A stretch of 64,000 bases of DNA, from assembly GCF_901933205.1 (NCBI RefSeq), contig NC_044572.1:111736965-111800964 (forward strand). The letters are read 5' to 3'. Source of the DNA: Camarhynchus parvulus. Lineage: Eukaryota; Chordata; Aves; Passeriformes; Thraupidae. The translations under genes and the position numbers were made by a program. This document shows, one piece after another, positions 37,086 through 50,850 of this stretch (its first letter is position 1; the number at the start of each line of letters is the position of its first letter). The notes under the pieces were generated by a model. It saw only the letters and a list, made by a program, of their open reading frames with translations, had not been told where the DNA came from and searched no databases.

Positions 37086-40000
37086 TTTTGAGAGACAGAC
37101 AACAAGAACAGGAAAATATTTCAGGAAACCTATGTTTCTACCTGAGTTGAGACAAGAAGTTGAAACTATGTCTTTTACAAGCCAGGCATTAAACAAACTT
37201 CCCAGAAAGTTTTCCTCTAAGTGACTGAATCTTTGACTATTTATACCACATTTATAACTCTGGCTTGGTGGTGATGGGTGGGAGGGTGGCAGAGTAGGTG
37301 TTCCTGAAACAGGCAGACAGAATATTTCTGCACAACTATATGCAGAAAAAATAATTTGTCTTAGCAGTTACAGCACTACTATATCACTCTACAGAGCTAG
37401 AATGGCTATATCTTCTCTCATATATTAGCAGAAAAGCAGAGGATCTCTCTTTTTTTTAATATCTTTTCAAGTAGATAAGCTATCCCTGTTAATGACATGC
37501 TTGAGACACAGAATTATCCAGGTTCTAGTCCCCAGTCAAAGTCAGCCAGAAGGGCAGCCTAAACCTGGTATTACACACCCATAAGGAACTCCCTAATTTT
37601 GGGATTGTTAGGTGTTTCAGGTTGAGGGTCTGCTGCACCTCCACATTCAATTCTTGATAAAGGCGCTTAAAAATTTAGCTCTCGGCAGAAACTTTGGTAG
37701 CATCAAATCCCTGGTTTTGAGTTAATGCATTCTTGAGAAGTCCTGATGATCTCTAGGTACGGTCCTGCTCATACTCAATGAACCTTGTGGTGAGAGGTTG
37801 TGGTTCACATGAAGGTCCAGTACAGTCTGTTATTGATATTGCCCCAATATGGTCAACGACAGAACTCCTGTTTCAAATGCTCCATAGTCAATTTTTAAGA
37901 TCATAATTAGGAGTGGTGTCACATTGAGCCGTGGGCGTATTCGACGCAGACACAGTTCAAACATTTTCTTCTCAAAGTCCTTAAATTCCTTGAAAAAGTT
38001 CTTATTAATATCATATTATTAATTTCCTTTCTTCTGCTTAAATCCAAATGGTTAATTTGAGATTGACTCTTGAAAATCTAACCATAGGGGACCCTATATA
38101 TCAAGGAAATATTCGATGTTTCCTTAAGATTATGTTGCAAATTACAAGGCAAATTACAATATAAATGCAAACAACATATGTTATAAGCAAACAGAAAACT
38201 GTCAGAATTACAGTAATTCATGAAAATAACAGCCTATTGATCTGTTGAATCTAATCGAAGAGACTAACAATTGACAAAACATTCGGTATCGCATTTAATC
38301 TTTTTATGAACAGAGTTTTCATTACCACTTATTTGCATGTACTCCATTTCAATACATACTCTATAGTTATGTAAGAATGAACATTTCTAGGGAGAAAATG
38401 GAAAAAAATACATGTTTCATGCTCACTTAAATGGAATAAAGTAGAAATAAGAAACAGGAAGCACAGACATTTGTGGGCATGTTATCATTATTGCAAAGGA
38501 CTTCCCTCTTCAGACTGCGGCAGAGATTTTTTCTTAGGATTTTTTTTAATGTTTGGTTTGGGATTTTTTGGAGGGTGTGGTTGGAATTTTTTAGGAGAGA
38601 GAAAAAGAAAAATGGTGGGCACCAAAGAATTATAGAATTATAGCCGAGACATAAACTAAAAGAAACATTTCTGATTCTCAATCAGTATCCTAAAGGAAGC
38701 ATTAGTTTAAATAGAAGATCCAGCCTTGCTGATCTGTACAACACCAAAAGGAAAAAAAACACTGCCTAGTTATGAATTTAAAAGGTTAAGGTAATATAAA
38801 GGCACCAGTTGAGTACAGTAGGAGTAAAACATAGTACTTATTTTTTAATAAGTAGATATCTGATTGATCACACACCTATGAGTGTGCTTCTAAGATACAA
38901 GTTATTGGAAGAATCTCAAACTGTTTTCAATTAATTAAGTCCCTCCATCTAGCATTGGCCTAGAGATATATATTAGATGTGGATATTACATGAGGAAATA
39001 AAACAGGCTTTTTTTTTAAACTGGCAAATAAAGCTTCAGGGAAGTCTAGTTTTATTATCACGTTTTACAAAGCACTGTTCCTTAAACTAGCCCCAGATGC
39101 ACAGTTCAGGTCCATGCACCTCATCTCTCCCGCTTTATGTGAGGTGATAATATCTTTTATTCACAAAGCTGCGAAAGATGTCCTTGAATGTACCAACCAT
39201 AGACATTTATCTTGTTAAGCCTTGATTATAAAATTCTCCCCCAAGATCTGATGGACAGGGACCAATCCAGATCTATAAAAGTTTCATTAGCTCTGGAGAA
39301 AGTGTCTCCATCTCAGCAGCCAAAATAGCTTGTTTAGAACCCCTGTGCTGGGGCACTATTTATTAACCATAATGTAAAGGGCAGATTTGATCTACAGACA
39401 GTTATTAAAGATAAATTAAAACCAGGAACATGCCTGAACTGAATACAGTTATTTTTGGATTGTGGTAAAGATTAGATACCTCAGCTGTGGGTGGTGAGTA
39501 TGGGAGAAGCCCATTTAATGAGGCGCTGTGAACACCATTAAAAGACAATCCCTGGCTCTAAAAGCTTGTTGAAAAACAACCCCATCAACAGCACATTGTA
39601 CTTTGTTGGACCTCTGCCCTCCATTTTCTTTGAAGTCTTTCTGGGTGTGTATCTAACCACATATCTGGAGAAGGAACTACACTTAGAGCAGGAGAGATTG
39701 TGACTATGAGACAGACAGATGGGGGAGCACTGCACCAGGGAGATTAATGACAAGCATAACGTGAAGTAATTAATCACTTGAACATACATTTCTGGGAAAA
39801 AATTTGTTAATGGCAAATTTTCAGCAGTACAGTCCAGCTTTTCCAACCTGTTTATACACTTATCATTTAAAACTAGCAATCTGGTTGCATTCATAAAGGT
39901 CACAAAAATATTTATAGTTCAGGCCTCTTCACTTTAACTACAAGGCAACTTGGCACTGCTGTCAGGAATTCTTTCATACCCATAAGGATCTCTTAGGTGC

Positions 40001-43000
40001 TACTACTAGAGAAGTATGATTGTGGTAATGAAGTATCTGCAGAAGGGGGAAAAGTGCCATTTCATACAGATTATACTATAATCTTTCTGCTTAAGCCAGT
40101 GAAATAATTTCCTCATTTATTACAATAGCTGTAATTATAATTGCTGTATCATCATTAATAGCTGTATAATGGCTCTGCAGCTATTAATACTGGTAGAAAA
40201 TCAATTTAAATTGTCAGAACTTTTGTTATTATCCAGTAGTTATTAAGATGCCTTTTACCTACAACTTTTATTTGCCCCCTAGGAATGCTGAAGTGTTGGG
40301 CTTGAAGATATAGAATGAAAGATGATAAAAACACTGAAGTAGATTCTATATTTTCAGAAAATTTAAGAATAACTTCAGCAAGTAATTTTCATTAAAAATT
40401 TTTTATTACATGCTCACATCAGTTCAGAAAACCTGCCCATCTAGTCATCCTCAAAGATGACTAGAATGTATTGCTGTACTGATAGCCACACTTATGCTCT
40501 GCTGTGTTTCACTATTCTCCCTTCTCCCTTTGCAGCTTTCTCCTTTCCTTGAGCACCTTAGGGTGTTTTATTATGTTAAAAGGCATCTAATGAGTAATAT
40601 ACAACTTGATTTTCTCTATGAATCAGTTAACCATTTAGGACCTGGTGTTTTATGCTTCTTGCAGAGGAGGAATTGTGCTGAATAATCCAGCTATCCTATC
40701 AAGAATATTGGCTTCATCATCTCCCGTGAAACCACTGGATCCTCAAGTTTTTCACCTGTCTCATGAATTCATCAGTCTGCACATAAAATGTTGATTCTCA
40801 GTGTTACTGAAGAAAGAATATGTCCAGTGACTGTAAAAATGGTTCTTATTTTGGTTAAATGAAGGTTACATTCAGTTGTATATGAATGTATATGGTTCCA
40901 GCATATGAAAACACAGCACCATTACATATGAGGAACTCTCCTTTGAATGAAGAGCATTTAGCTGAGTCACTTTAGGAACATAACATATATTTATGTGTAG
41001 GAGAAGGCTTAAAGAACTTTGGAAAAAGGACGACAGGAACAAACAGCCATAAAAATTTATCTAGATAAAAATTTACTCTCCGTCCATATCTGAAGAGATC
41101 CAAGGAAAGAGAATGATTTTAAATGAGCTGTGAGTCAAATGGCTTTTTTTTTCCCATTGGGCTGTATCCAATACATGAGGGACATTCTCCCAGGAAAAAG
41201 ACAAGACACCTTCGTACAGACAGTCCTTCCAATATCAGAACTGTATCAAAATACATAAATATTTCCTATCATTTTCTCATATTTAGATTTCACTTTCAGA
41301 CCATGACTCTGATCAAAATTGACAAATAATTTTTTTAATGGCTCAAAAGTCAAGATTATTGCATTTATATTCATCCCTATTCTGAGACTGCACAGTGAGT
41401 ATGTCTCAGAAAAAATGCTATCTTAACCACATATCAAGGACAGTGCAATCTTGTGCTCATATGTATTAAAACAGGAGCAGACAAATGCCATGAATTATGG
41501 GGCCTAAATTGAAGGGAAAGATTATCACCAAACTGTGCTGTCTGACACCAGAGAAAAGAAGCAAGAAAGAGTAGTGCAGATCAGAGAGTTTTGCAGGGGG
41601 TAGAGAAATATGTTGGGGGCTGCTATGCTGGCAATTAATCTGTGTTTTATTTAATACAGTCTTGTTGCCTTGTCTTTTGCCTTTTGACATCCAAGATTCA
41701 CAGGCCTGTAATGACATGCATTAGTTAATTAGTTAATGTTTCTAAAGCACTTTGAAAATGTAAAGCATTGTGTTGAGAACTACATATGAGAAATTGATAT
41801 GAGGATACATTTAACTGTGGGAGTGGGACATACACTTTTCAGATATGGTGTTAGGGGAGATAAATATTTTTGCATAATTAAACTAGACTATTCTGCTCCC
41901 TGTAAATATACACAAGATATATTTGTGCCATACCATGTAGCTACAACATCACTGAGATTATAAACACAGAAAACCACTATTCACACATTCATTGAAAAGA
42001 ACACCACAAATCTGTGGGAAAAGGTACAGAGCTTTCTGTAATACGAGAGCAGAAATTTTTCAGAGACTACAGTCCATATACTAGGCATATGCTATATGGG
42101 CATTATATTACCCAGGGGTTTTTCTGTTTAGTGCTATGAGATAGTACTTATTCATTTTGTGGTGCAGAGGTGGCTAAAGGGTAGGAAGAAGAAAAAGGCA
42201 ATTTTTTTATATGAGGAATTTTATGTTACCTGACTGCTGTAGTCTTTAAGTTATAGAGATTTTTAGGGACATCTAAATTTAACACCTAAGCCAAGGTGCT
42301 CCAAGGTGCAGCATTTAAGATGTAGGCACCTGTGTTCTGGCAGCTTGTACAGGAACCTGCTTTGTGCAGCAATGTGGACTTGCACATATTGCACAGTGCA
42401 CTGATGACCCTGACTTAGATATGGAAATTGTAAATGAGGATGTGACCAGCAAGTACATGAAAAAATATGAACAGGCTTTCAGCTGGCATCAGTCATGCTG
42501 ATGTAGGGCAGCTCATAGTAAGTCCAGATTGGAGTACTAGAAAGTTTTGGCATTTCCATGCAGGATAGCAGCAGGTCAGGTGTTTTTACAAAAAGATTTA
42601 AGGGACCCACTAAACATTTATGTTTGTTTCTAGTACAGAAGCCATCCCATTATCACGCATTTTCCCAACCAACAATCTCTGTGTTCTAGAGATATCAGGC
42701 AATGATGAGACCAGATAAGAATTCTTTTTCATGTTATAACTAAAGATAAAAATGCAACTGCTGGGAAATTGGCAAACAATTTGTAGCAGTTGCAGTACAA
42801 GTGCACACCCTGTGTCAAACCACATAGGTTACCCAATCTCATGTTCTAGCTGAAGGTCCATGAAGAAAAACAAAGATATATGCCTGCATCCACCGGAAGT
42901 TGGTTCAATACAGATTCATAAGGGAAACTCTGAGCACTCTTAAAACTAACAGAAACTGATTTATCAAAAAACATACAGTTTCCTTTAGTTCACACTGCAA

Positions 43001-46000
43001 GGAGTGAGAGATATCCATCTATAAGAAATCAAAAAAGAAAGAAGCAGCAAAGTCAAAGCGAATAATATCTGAGAAATGTCAAAGACATTAAAATAGTCTT
43101 TTTCGTTACAGTGAATTATTTGGCTTTATTTTTGTGAAGCAGTATCTAGCAATTTGGAAAAAAAAATACTGTGTAGGTGCAGATCAATGTCTCAATTTAA
43201 ATAAATTTAGCTGGCATGTGTCTGTCCATCCCCCCATATGCTTCAATTTCATTAGATGAGAATTTTCTGCTGGAAAATATTTTGATTTTTTTTTCCGAAC
43301 AGATCATCTCATCATACTATTTTATATTGATAAAAGTTGAAAGTATATCACAGAAAATTTAATTTTCAATAATTAAACATAAAAATTTTGGGTTTATTAA
43401 ATATTCTTCATCATCAAAGAGGATGTACAATCTATCCTTACTCATACTACACCCTACTGTCTATCATTAGTTTTGCCATAGCATTTTCGGCTCTTTGCAT
43501 GGTTAAGAACTTATTTTTATGGCAAAAGTATATTCAGTCCTCACTTTATTTAAAGACAGAAGATGTACCTGCTCTTTGTTAAGAAATGCATCAAGTTCTG
43601 TCTATTTTTCCAGCTGACTTTTTGCTAATTAGAGAGAAAAATCAGACTCTACAGCTGCTGCTGGTGGGTAGGTTTCCATGCCCTTCAGTGGAGTCAGGAT
43701 TTTTCCTATGAAGTTTTATTTCCTTTTTCCAGAAGCATCTAAGCCTTCCTGTGGGCATTGATAGAACTTTCCATCTGGTAGAGGGCAGCATGTCTTCATA
43801 TGGTGGACATATTCTAGGAGCTGTAGATGCCCCTTTATACACAGTCTGCTCCAGAATTGCCACACTTCTGGAAAATGGTTGTAGTCATTTGGACATGTAT
43901 ACATCTTTCCAGACGTAAGACAATTTTGCAATTTTAGGAGCCTCTCTTGTTAGTTTATTCTTTCAGGTCTCTTCAAAATTGTGATGAATGCAGCACTTTT
44001 TATTTCCTCCTATGCCGTGTAAGAGCAGGCTGTTGCCTGCTAGCCTTTCCTACAAGCACTATTTGCTCAATGCCTCGCCCACTCAAGAAGCATTTTCAAT
44101 CTTCCCTCAAGCTAAGAAGAAGTAGATAAAAAAACCTGCTAATACTGAAGAATACAGTGATGGAAAATAAGTTCTTGACTGAGGAGAACAAGTACAAGCC
44201 TTCTAAAACAGTTGATATATTTTGTCATAATTTTTTCTAGTGCAGGAATTTGCCTCACTTTTGCAAAAGAGCATTAGTTCATAGGTTGACAGCGTTTAAA
44301 TAACTTCTGAACACTTCTGAAAATAAATGGTAGAAATTTCTTTCCCAGAATTTTTTATAGCCAGCATAAAATACAGGGGTAACAAAACCTATGCTGTATC
44401 ATTTTTTTTTAAAAAATTTTGAAACAGATGACTGTGATCACCTAAACCACAGGAACACATGTTACATGCAGGAAGGGAAGGGTAGGCAAGATCTGCAATT
44501 TTCTTCTGTCTGTATCACTGGAACTGCCTTATTCCAAGCCCAGAAAACCTGCTTTGGAATCACCCTTTTGAAGTGAAACCACATTTACCTTCCTTTACTT
44601 GCTGTGGACAACTACATGAAGTCAATCAGTATATCTGGGAAAAGAAAGACATTAGATTTCCAGCTGTGATATATCATATTTTATCCTGTGCTTTTCCTGC
44701 ACCACTCACTTCATTACATCTGTTACAGTTCACTCACAATTGGACATTGTAATTTATCTGTTAGCTGCCCTTGGGCAGATATCCACTTTAAATATGCCTC
44801 CAGATTTTATATTCTGTAAACATATCTGAGACAAATGAAAGATCTTTTTCTGGAGGCAACAACTTTCTCTGTCTAAAAAAGGCTACTCAACCTCAGTTTT
44901 ATTCTTAACTTTCCTGGAAGCTGTTAGAGTGCAAAGCACTGTCCTAAACCTTTTTTATGTACCTTTTTGATGTCAGGCTGACACAGGGTATTAGCAGGTC
45001 GCTAAAGAGAAGCAAACACTTCAGCATGTATATATGCAATAATGGGGAAGAAGGTTAGGATAAATAATAGATGGGTATCACAAACTAGTGATGTTAAAGC
45101 CTGTAATGTACAAAATGATACTACCATTATGAATTATGAGAATCTGTGACACTTATGACATAGGTTTAAGTGACAGACACTGTAACAGTTGCTCTTTAGT
45201 TCATTACAGACAATGGTGATGAAAAGGATCATAAAAAAAAAAACCCAGTGGCCAACTATTTGTAAAATAGATAACATTTTTGGATCCATATTGTCAGACA
45301 AGCAACAATACACAAGCAGTGTACTAGTATTAAAGTAAAATCTACTCATCCCTCTTCCAGCTGGTTCTGCCCTCGCTCAAGAATTCCTTACTAATCCCTG
45401 TTTTTATCAATGTAACCCATGATTCCCTGTAGCTCTCTGAAGTCCAGAGAAACTAGACTGACTTTTATTTCTTTTAACAACAACAAAAAATTCTTACCTG
45501 AGATTGATTTAACATGACCTATGAGCCCTTTGTTTATGCTGTTTACTTCCATCTTTTTCCTATCGTCAACATTTTCTAACTTTTTTTCTGATGAGGCCAC
45601 AGTTATAAATCCAAATTAGTCTGTTCCCTATATTTTCCTTGTCTTAAATGTAGCTAGAATTTGTATTACTGTACAATTTTATGGTGGAGACACTCATATT
45701 TCTTAACGCTTTCTGTCTGATTGTTATTTTATATTCCAATATTTTGAGAAGGACACAATCTTTTTGTCTCCCATCTCCTTCACATACACATACAATACGT
45801 TTAGTGAGATTTGCTTTAGTAAGCCTGCCTGTGCTTTTGTACTTAGCACTGGTCCCATTAATAAGTGAAACAGATATAATTTGGATCTATTTTGGGTTAG
45901 AGATAAATTTAAGCACATCTGCCTTATTCATGTACTGTTAAGAAATTAAGAATCTTCTTTCTAAAGCAAAGACATGGGCTGATTTTTCCTTCCATTATCC

Positions 46001-48349
46001 CACCAATTTCTATTCAACAAAGCACAGGATTCTGTCTTGTTTTCTCCTTTCCCCATTTTTTATAGTTTTCTGCTTAAGATAAATGCTTTTTAAAAATTCA
46101 TTATTCAGAACCGACTTCGAGTGTAATTGTCTTGGACTGGAGTGTGGATTCCAAGGAGTTTTTGCACCTCTGACTGAGAAAACTTTCATTTCTTTAAAAC
46201 TTGACTTCCCAAACTCTTGATTCCAGTTGATATCTCCTGATTTCTTGAAGTCTTCTCTTTTAATTGAAGACATGTACGTAGTAAAACGAAACTAATACTT
46301 CAAGGTCTATTCCAAATTTCAGAATAGATATTTTGAAAGTTTATGGTTTTAATGTTTAATATATATGATTGAAAAATACATTTGCTGTAACCTTCCATTT
46401 ACAAGAAATTGGAAGTATTGATAGTATGGGTTTTTTTCTACTGTATCTTTCCACAAGAACTTCTTGAGAAGAGTATCTTGCTGTCACAGCTGACTCATAA
46501 TGAACACAGGTGTGTTTTGTCTTTGACTCAGAGTCAGTCACAGATGCCATAGAAATCAAAATCTTTCAGTTGCAACTTGATCTAATAAAATACAATTACG
46601 GTACCATCAGCAGGGAGAAATCTCCCACACAGCCTGGTGAGCACCCTGGGGGGAATGTTTTTAGTATGGTGCACAGCAAATTGACCACTAAGCACCCATT
46701 AATGCTAATGAGAGCGCCATGCTTAATTTCCTGAGCACTGTGCTGAAAAGATACCTGTAGGTATTGGTTTTAAGCCTGTCTACCGTCCATTTAGTCTAAT
46801 AAAATATACTGTAAAAAGTGAGCCAACCATCTAATTCAACTTTTAAAGCTGTCCTTACAGTGTAACTTAACACAAAGCAAGTTAGTCAATCTGCCAAAGA
46901 AAATAAGGCCAATGCAGATTTATAGGAGACACTTTTCAAGTATAGAACAAATATATTTGCATACAAAATGCAAATCAAATATGCAAAAGGAAGTGCAAAA
47001 TATACTTTGACTATGATCAAAGACCTCCTGTCCTGACCTAATTGCTGTAGTCATCAAACATAAGGCAGCAAAGATGCTGCCTGAGTCTGTCATTTGTATT
47101 TTTACTGTTAATTCCATTTCAGTGGTGAAAGTCACTTAGCTGAAGGTTCTATTTTCTTTTGAACTGTATTTTGAATGTTTGTACTTCAAGATATAACAGC
47201 AAATTTAAGCAGAAGTTGCAGCTGTTGCATCCTTAATGATGGATTTCCAACTCGCGCTACTACAGCCATCTCTGATTACACCAGCATTAGCTAAGTTGTC
47301 CATAAGATGAGACAATTCTATTAAGCTACAGGACCAGATCTCGAGGAAATGTTTTGTAATTTCATTAAAAGGAGATGTAATTTTTCTTCCCGTGCATTGG
47401 TCAGGACATGTAGGACACCAGTCCTACAAACCCTTACAATTTAAATAGCTTTAAATTAATAAAAAATGAAACACATTTTAAAATATCTTACTTAGGTATA
47501 GAAAAATGCTGATTATGTTTATCTTTGTACAGCGTGACTGTAGTACTTTTGCCAGCTTGCCTTCATCTCTCCATAATTAAGCTGCAGTTCCTTAATCCTT
47601 AGTGCTGATTGTACAAGGATAGAAACCCTGAAATGTGATGCTCCTTTCCATGGACAATTCTACCACTGCTGAACACTTACGGTGATTTGGAGCTGGCACT
47701 GCCATCCTTTAGCTCCTAGAAAATTTTGTATCACCGAAAGAGAGAAGGCAGGTTTTTAACATCTTAACATCTTTTATTCTTTTATTTTATTCTGCGTTTC
47801 TGCAGTAACATAGATTACAAACAGACTGGTTTTGTTTTCCTTCAGCTTATCATTTTAGGTATCACATTTTTAATATCTAAGGTTCTCTCAGTGCGGGAAA
47901 GAAGAGATATGGAATCATCAGCAACTGCCCAATTTACAAGCAAATCTATAAATTTTATTATTTATTTCTTATAGCATAGCACTACTCAGTAATCAGAAAT
48001 ATTGTGTAGGCAAAGTATAAATAAAGAGTCTCCCCCAAAAACTGACAACATAACCTCATATATAGCCAAGTGGAAGGTTTTTGTTAGAAGCTTTGGCATA
48101 GCTTCACTAGTGGGCTTCACCTATTATACACAGCATTCTGTTCTCACTGAAACTGTGAGACTTCTGCAGTCTGCACAAAGTCAGGAGTAAAAATACCAAA
48201 GAGCCATATTCATCCAGATATAAACTTGGACAATTAAGTCACTACCTCAAAGCAGTTTAATTATGTTTAAGTGCACTTAACACTGTACAACTTCTCTGTT
48301 AGGTACTAAGTAGAAATGTTAATTCAATGTCATGTTGGTGCACAGGTTT

Positions 48350-48930
48350 TGTCAGGGAGAGAGTTCATTTGCTTCACAGTAGCTGGTAGGGGGCTATGTT
48401 TTGGATTTGTACTGAGAACAGTGTTGGTGACACAGGGGTGTTTTCATTATTGCTGGGCAGGGCTTGCGCTGTACCGAGGCTTTTGCTGAATCTCGCCCGC
48501 CCCACCAGCAAGCTGGCTGGGAGTGCACAAGGACCTGGGAGGGGACACAGCTGGGGCAGCTGATCCCAACTGACCAAATATACATCCCACACCTTGTGGC
48601 ATCATGCTCAGCATATAGACTTGGGAGAAAAAGAAGGAGTAGGAGAATGGGTATTCGAGAGTTGGCTTTGTCTTCCCAAGTCACTGTTACACATGACGGA
48701 GCCTGACTTTCCTGGCTGAACACTTCTCTGTTGATGGGAAGTGGCAAATTAATTCTTCGTTTTGCTTTTCTTGAAGGTGTGTCTTGTAGTTTACTTACTC
48801 CATCATCTTTAGTTCAACCAGTGGGTTTTCTCACTTTTACTGTTCTTATTCTTTCCCCAGTCCCATTCAAGGGGAGTAAAAGAGTGGCTGTGTGGGGCTT
48901 AGCTGCAGGCGGGGGTCAATGCCAGTGAGA
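48350..48930 (+). mobile_element. solo LTR of an avian ERVL-type endogenous retrovirus
   Basis: About 580 bp resembling the long ERVL-type LTRs of birds. It begins near TGTCAGGGAGAGAG, continues TTGCTTCACAGTAGCTGGTA, CTGAGAACAGTGTTGGTGAC and GGAGGGGACACAGCTGGGGC, and ends with the GTGGCTGTGTGGGGCTTAGC block. A TATA-like word, CATATAGA, lies at 48612-48619 after GCTCAG, where the promoter is expected. The usual polyadenylation region (about 48775-48825) is eroded. No internal retroviral genes flank it on either side, so it is a solo LTR left by recombination between two LTRs. I see no clean target duplication, so the exact ends are uncertain by several bases. Open frames inside it (48464-48706, 48394-48747, 48731-48928) are not genes. 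LTRs of this kind can act as promoters or enhancers, but nothing here shows that this one does. Confidence 0.85.
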
Positions 48931-50736
48931 TACAATTGATATCATCCCAAGTCCCAAAGAGGCATTTACATTACCCTATATATTTGGAGGTGCCCTATTT
49001 TTGAAAATTCAGTGTAAAAAAATCCTGCAGTAAGAGTGTAAGCTCTTGTTTTTCAGTGTCATCTCCAAAAGGCTTTTTAAAAGGCTTATTGGCTAGCAGC
49101 TGTTCGTGGAATGAACCATCATGGTTTCATGCACATAAAGAATCCTTAGACTTCACATTAATGTCACCCCTTTTAAACTCAGTCATGCTATTCAGTTTCT
49201 CTAATGTGCAGACTTAGGGAAGCATACAAACCTACAGGTCTTTCTGTCATGGTAGAAAAAACATATATACAGATATTGAGCATGCAATTCTCCTTACCAG
49301 TTCCACCCTCTGCCCCCTGTCACGTCTCTACTCAAGCTATTTCAATTGCAAATGAATATTTGCTAAACAATTGGCTACTGAAATGCTGTCTTGAGACACC
49401 TTTACCTATCCTACCATCTAATTGCTTTCAAAATTTTCAGTTAGGTTATTTTCACTTTTTTTCGATGCTCCCTCTGCCATATTTTTTCTCATACCTGTTT
49501 TTTTAGTAAGTCAAGCACAAATCAGCCAATTTTCCTTCCCTTAAGAATGCACAGAACAGTTCCAGAATCTTACTTTAACTTGTCTTAAAATGATTTAAAT
49601 TAGGAATTCAAAGCAATCAACAAGGTTTTACTAACTTTACCTTTAAAACACTCAAAGAAATGTTCATCAGATTTTTGCTTTCAGATCAAAGTGATAGACC
49701 ACACAAAGCATTTTAGCTACAATAATGCAAAGGTGCCCTCTGGGAAAAAGAGCCTGGATTTTCCATGCTAATGCTCATCCATTCTCTAGATTATATTGCA
49801 AAGCAAAAATTCAGAATGTTAGTCACACCTCAGGTTTCTCACACCAGGTTAGATTTTCTCCATGCCTGCATGAAGCAAATGTCCGTTATATACCTAATCC
49901 ACATGTAAAGCTGATTCTCTATATTTACAATAACAAGTTTATGTGATCAAATAGATTTCTATGAGAATGAACACCAGGAAAAGTCAATGTTTCTTGTCTG
50001 AAGCCCTGTTTCTCAAAATTCCCCAGACCTGTAAAATTAAAGTACAACTATTTTAATAAAATACACTAAACAGATGCGGAAACACAAGGTTGTGAAAAAG
50101 ATATATTTGGATGAAAGGAGTAAAATATAGATTATTCTTCCTAAAATAATCTATTTCCAGAATTCTCTATAAAGAATAATAAGTAGTTTACAATTTTCAG
50201 AAGAATAAAAGGCAAAATAAAGATGCAGCAATTCTTCTGCAAGAGACTTAAACTCAGTGAAGGCTTGACTATTTCTTCATGCTGTGCTATTTGATAGCAA
50301 AATGAAAAAAAATAAAATGCTGGCACTTCAAACTGGCAATGTAGCTATCCATTTAAAACCCTGTATCAGATTACCAATGCCATGTGATGTCTTATATAAA
50401 GCTGGATAACATTCACGATCAGTTTGTATCCAGTACAAAGCTCCTCATAAATAAATAGGGCTAGAGGCATGTTTTGATGGCAGAGGGCATCTTACTGCTC
50501 TGTTCTTATTGAAAGATGGCCCTGGTTTAGTAAAGATATGTTTTGTTGGCAAAAAGTCTGCTATCATCTGGTTAAGTGGAAGGATGTTCAGACATGAAGC
50601 TGAAGCAAACATTTAAGCTTAATCTTGAAGGCAAGTGATTTACTTTGTAGCATTTCAAGGCTATTTATTTTACAGTACAGCAGCTTGTTTGCCTGGAATC
50701 AGTGTGACTCACAAAATCTTGTTAAAATGCAATATT
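48931..50736. other. gene-free interval
   Basis: No gene or interspersed repeat recognised. Positions 50,350-50,720 are complex sequence lacking simple repeats. Confidence 0.6.
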
Positions 50737-50850
50737 AGGAGGAGGAAAGAGGAAAAATAAGAAAAAAAGAAAAGGGAGAAGAAACAGAGCAAGAGTTAGG
50801 AGTTAGAAATATAAGTAGAAAAAGAAATAAGGATTTAAACAAAGAGAATG
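50737..50850. repeat. polypurine (GA-rich) tract
   Basis: About 114 bp in which the plus strand is almost all A and G. The first 59 bases (50737-50795) have only one T and two C interruptions. Such tracts can form triplex DNA, but no function can be inferred here. Confidence 0.8.

Larger units (their letters stand above)
35526..48349. other. gene-free AT-rich interval
   Basis: No gene or clear interspersed repeat is recognised in almost 13 kb. Low-complexity sites are a G7-T-G4 run (35881-35892), an A16 tract with GA repeat (37062-37085) and T/G-rich DNA at 38525-38600. Positions 39,060-39,540, 40,090-40,260, 46,460-46,740 and 47,220-47,345 are complex sequence without simple repeats. The longest open frame (39538-39903, 121 codons, minus) has no family motif. 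Confidence 0.6.

Noticed and set aside
38628..38646. GAATTATAGAATTATAG, resembling a degenerate CR1 3' tail.
   Set aside because: No CR1 body follows on either side.
39538..39903. 121-codon minus-strand open frame.
   Set aside because: No recognisable motif, and composition like the surrounding non-coding DNA.
43642..43931. Overlapping minus-strand open frames with a Cys/His-rich peptide (CPNDYNH, then several Cys and His), superficially like the start of a CHHC zinc finger.
   Set aside because: The first C-x5-H spacing fits, but the next His and Cys are not at the family spacing. No splice-bounded exon or second finger follows. Taken as chance.
48394..48747. 117-codon minus-strand open frame.
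   Set aside because: It lies wholly inside the solo LTR and shows no retroviral or host protein motif.
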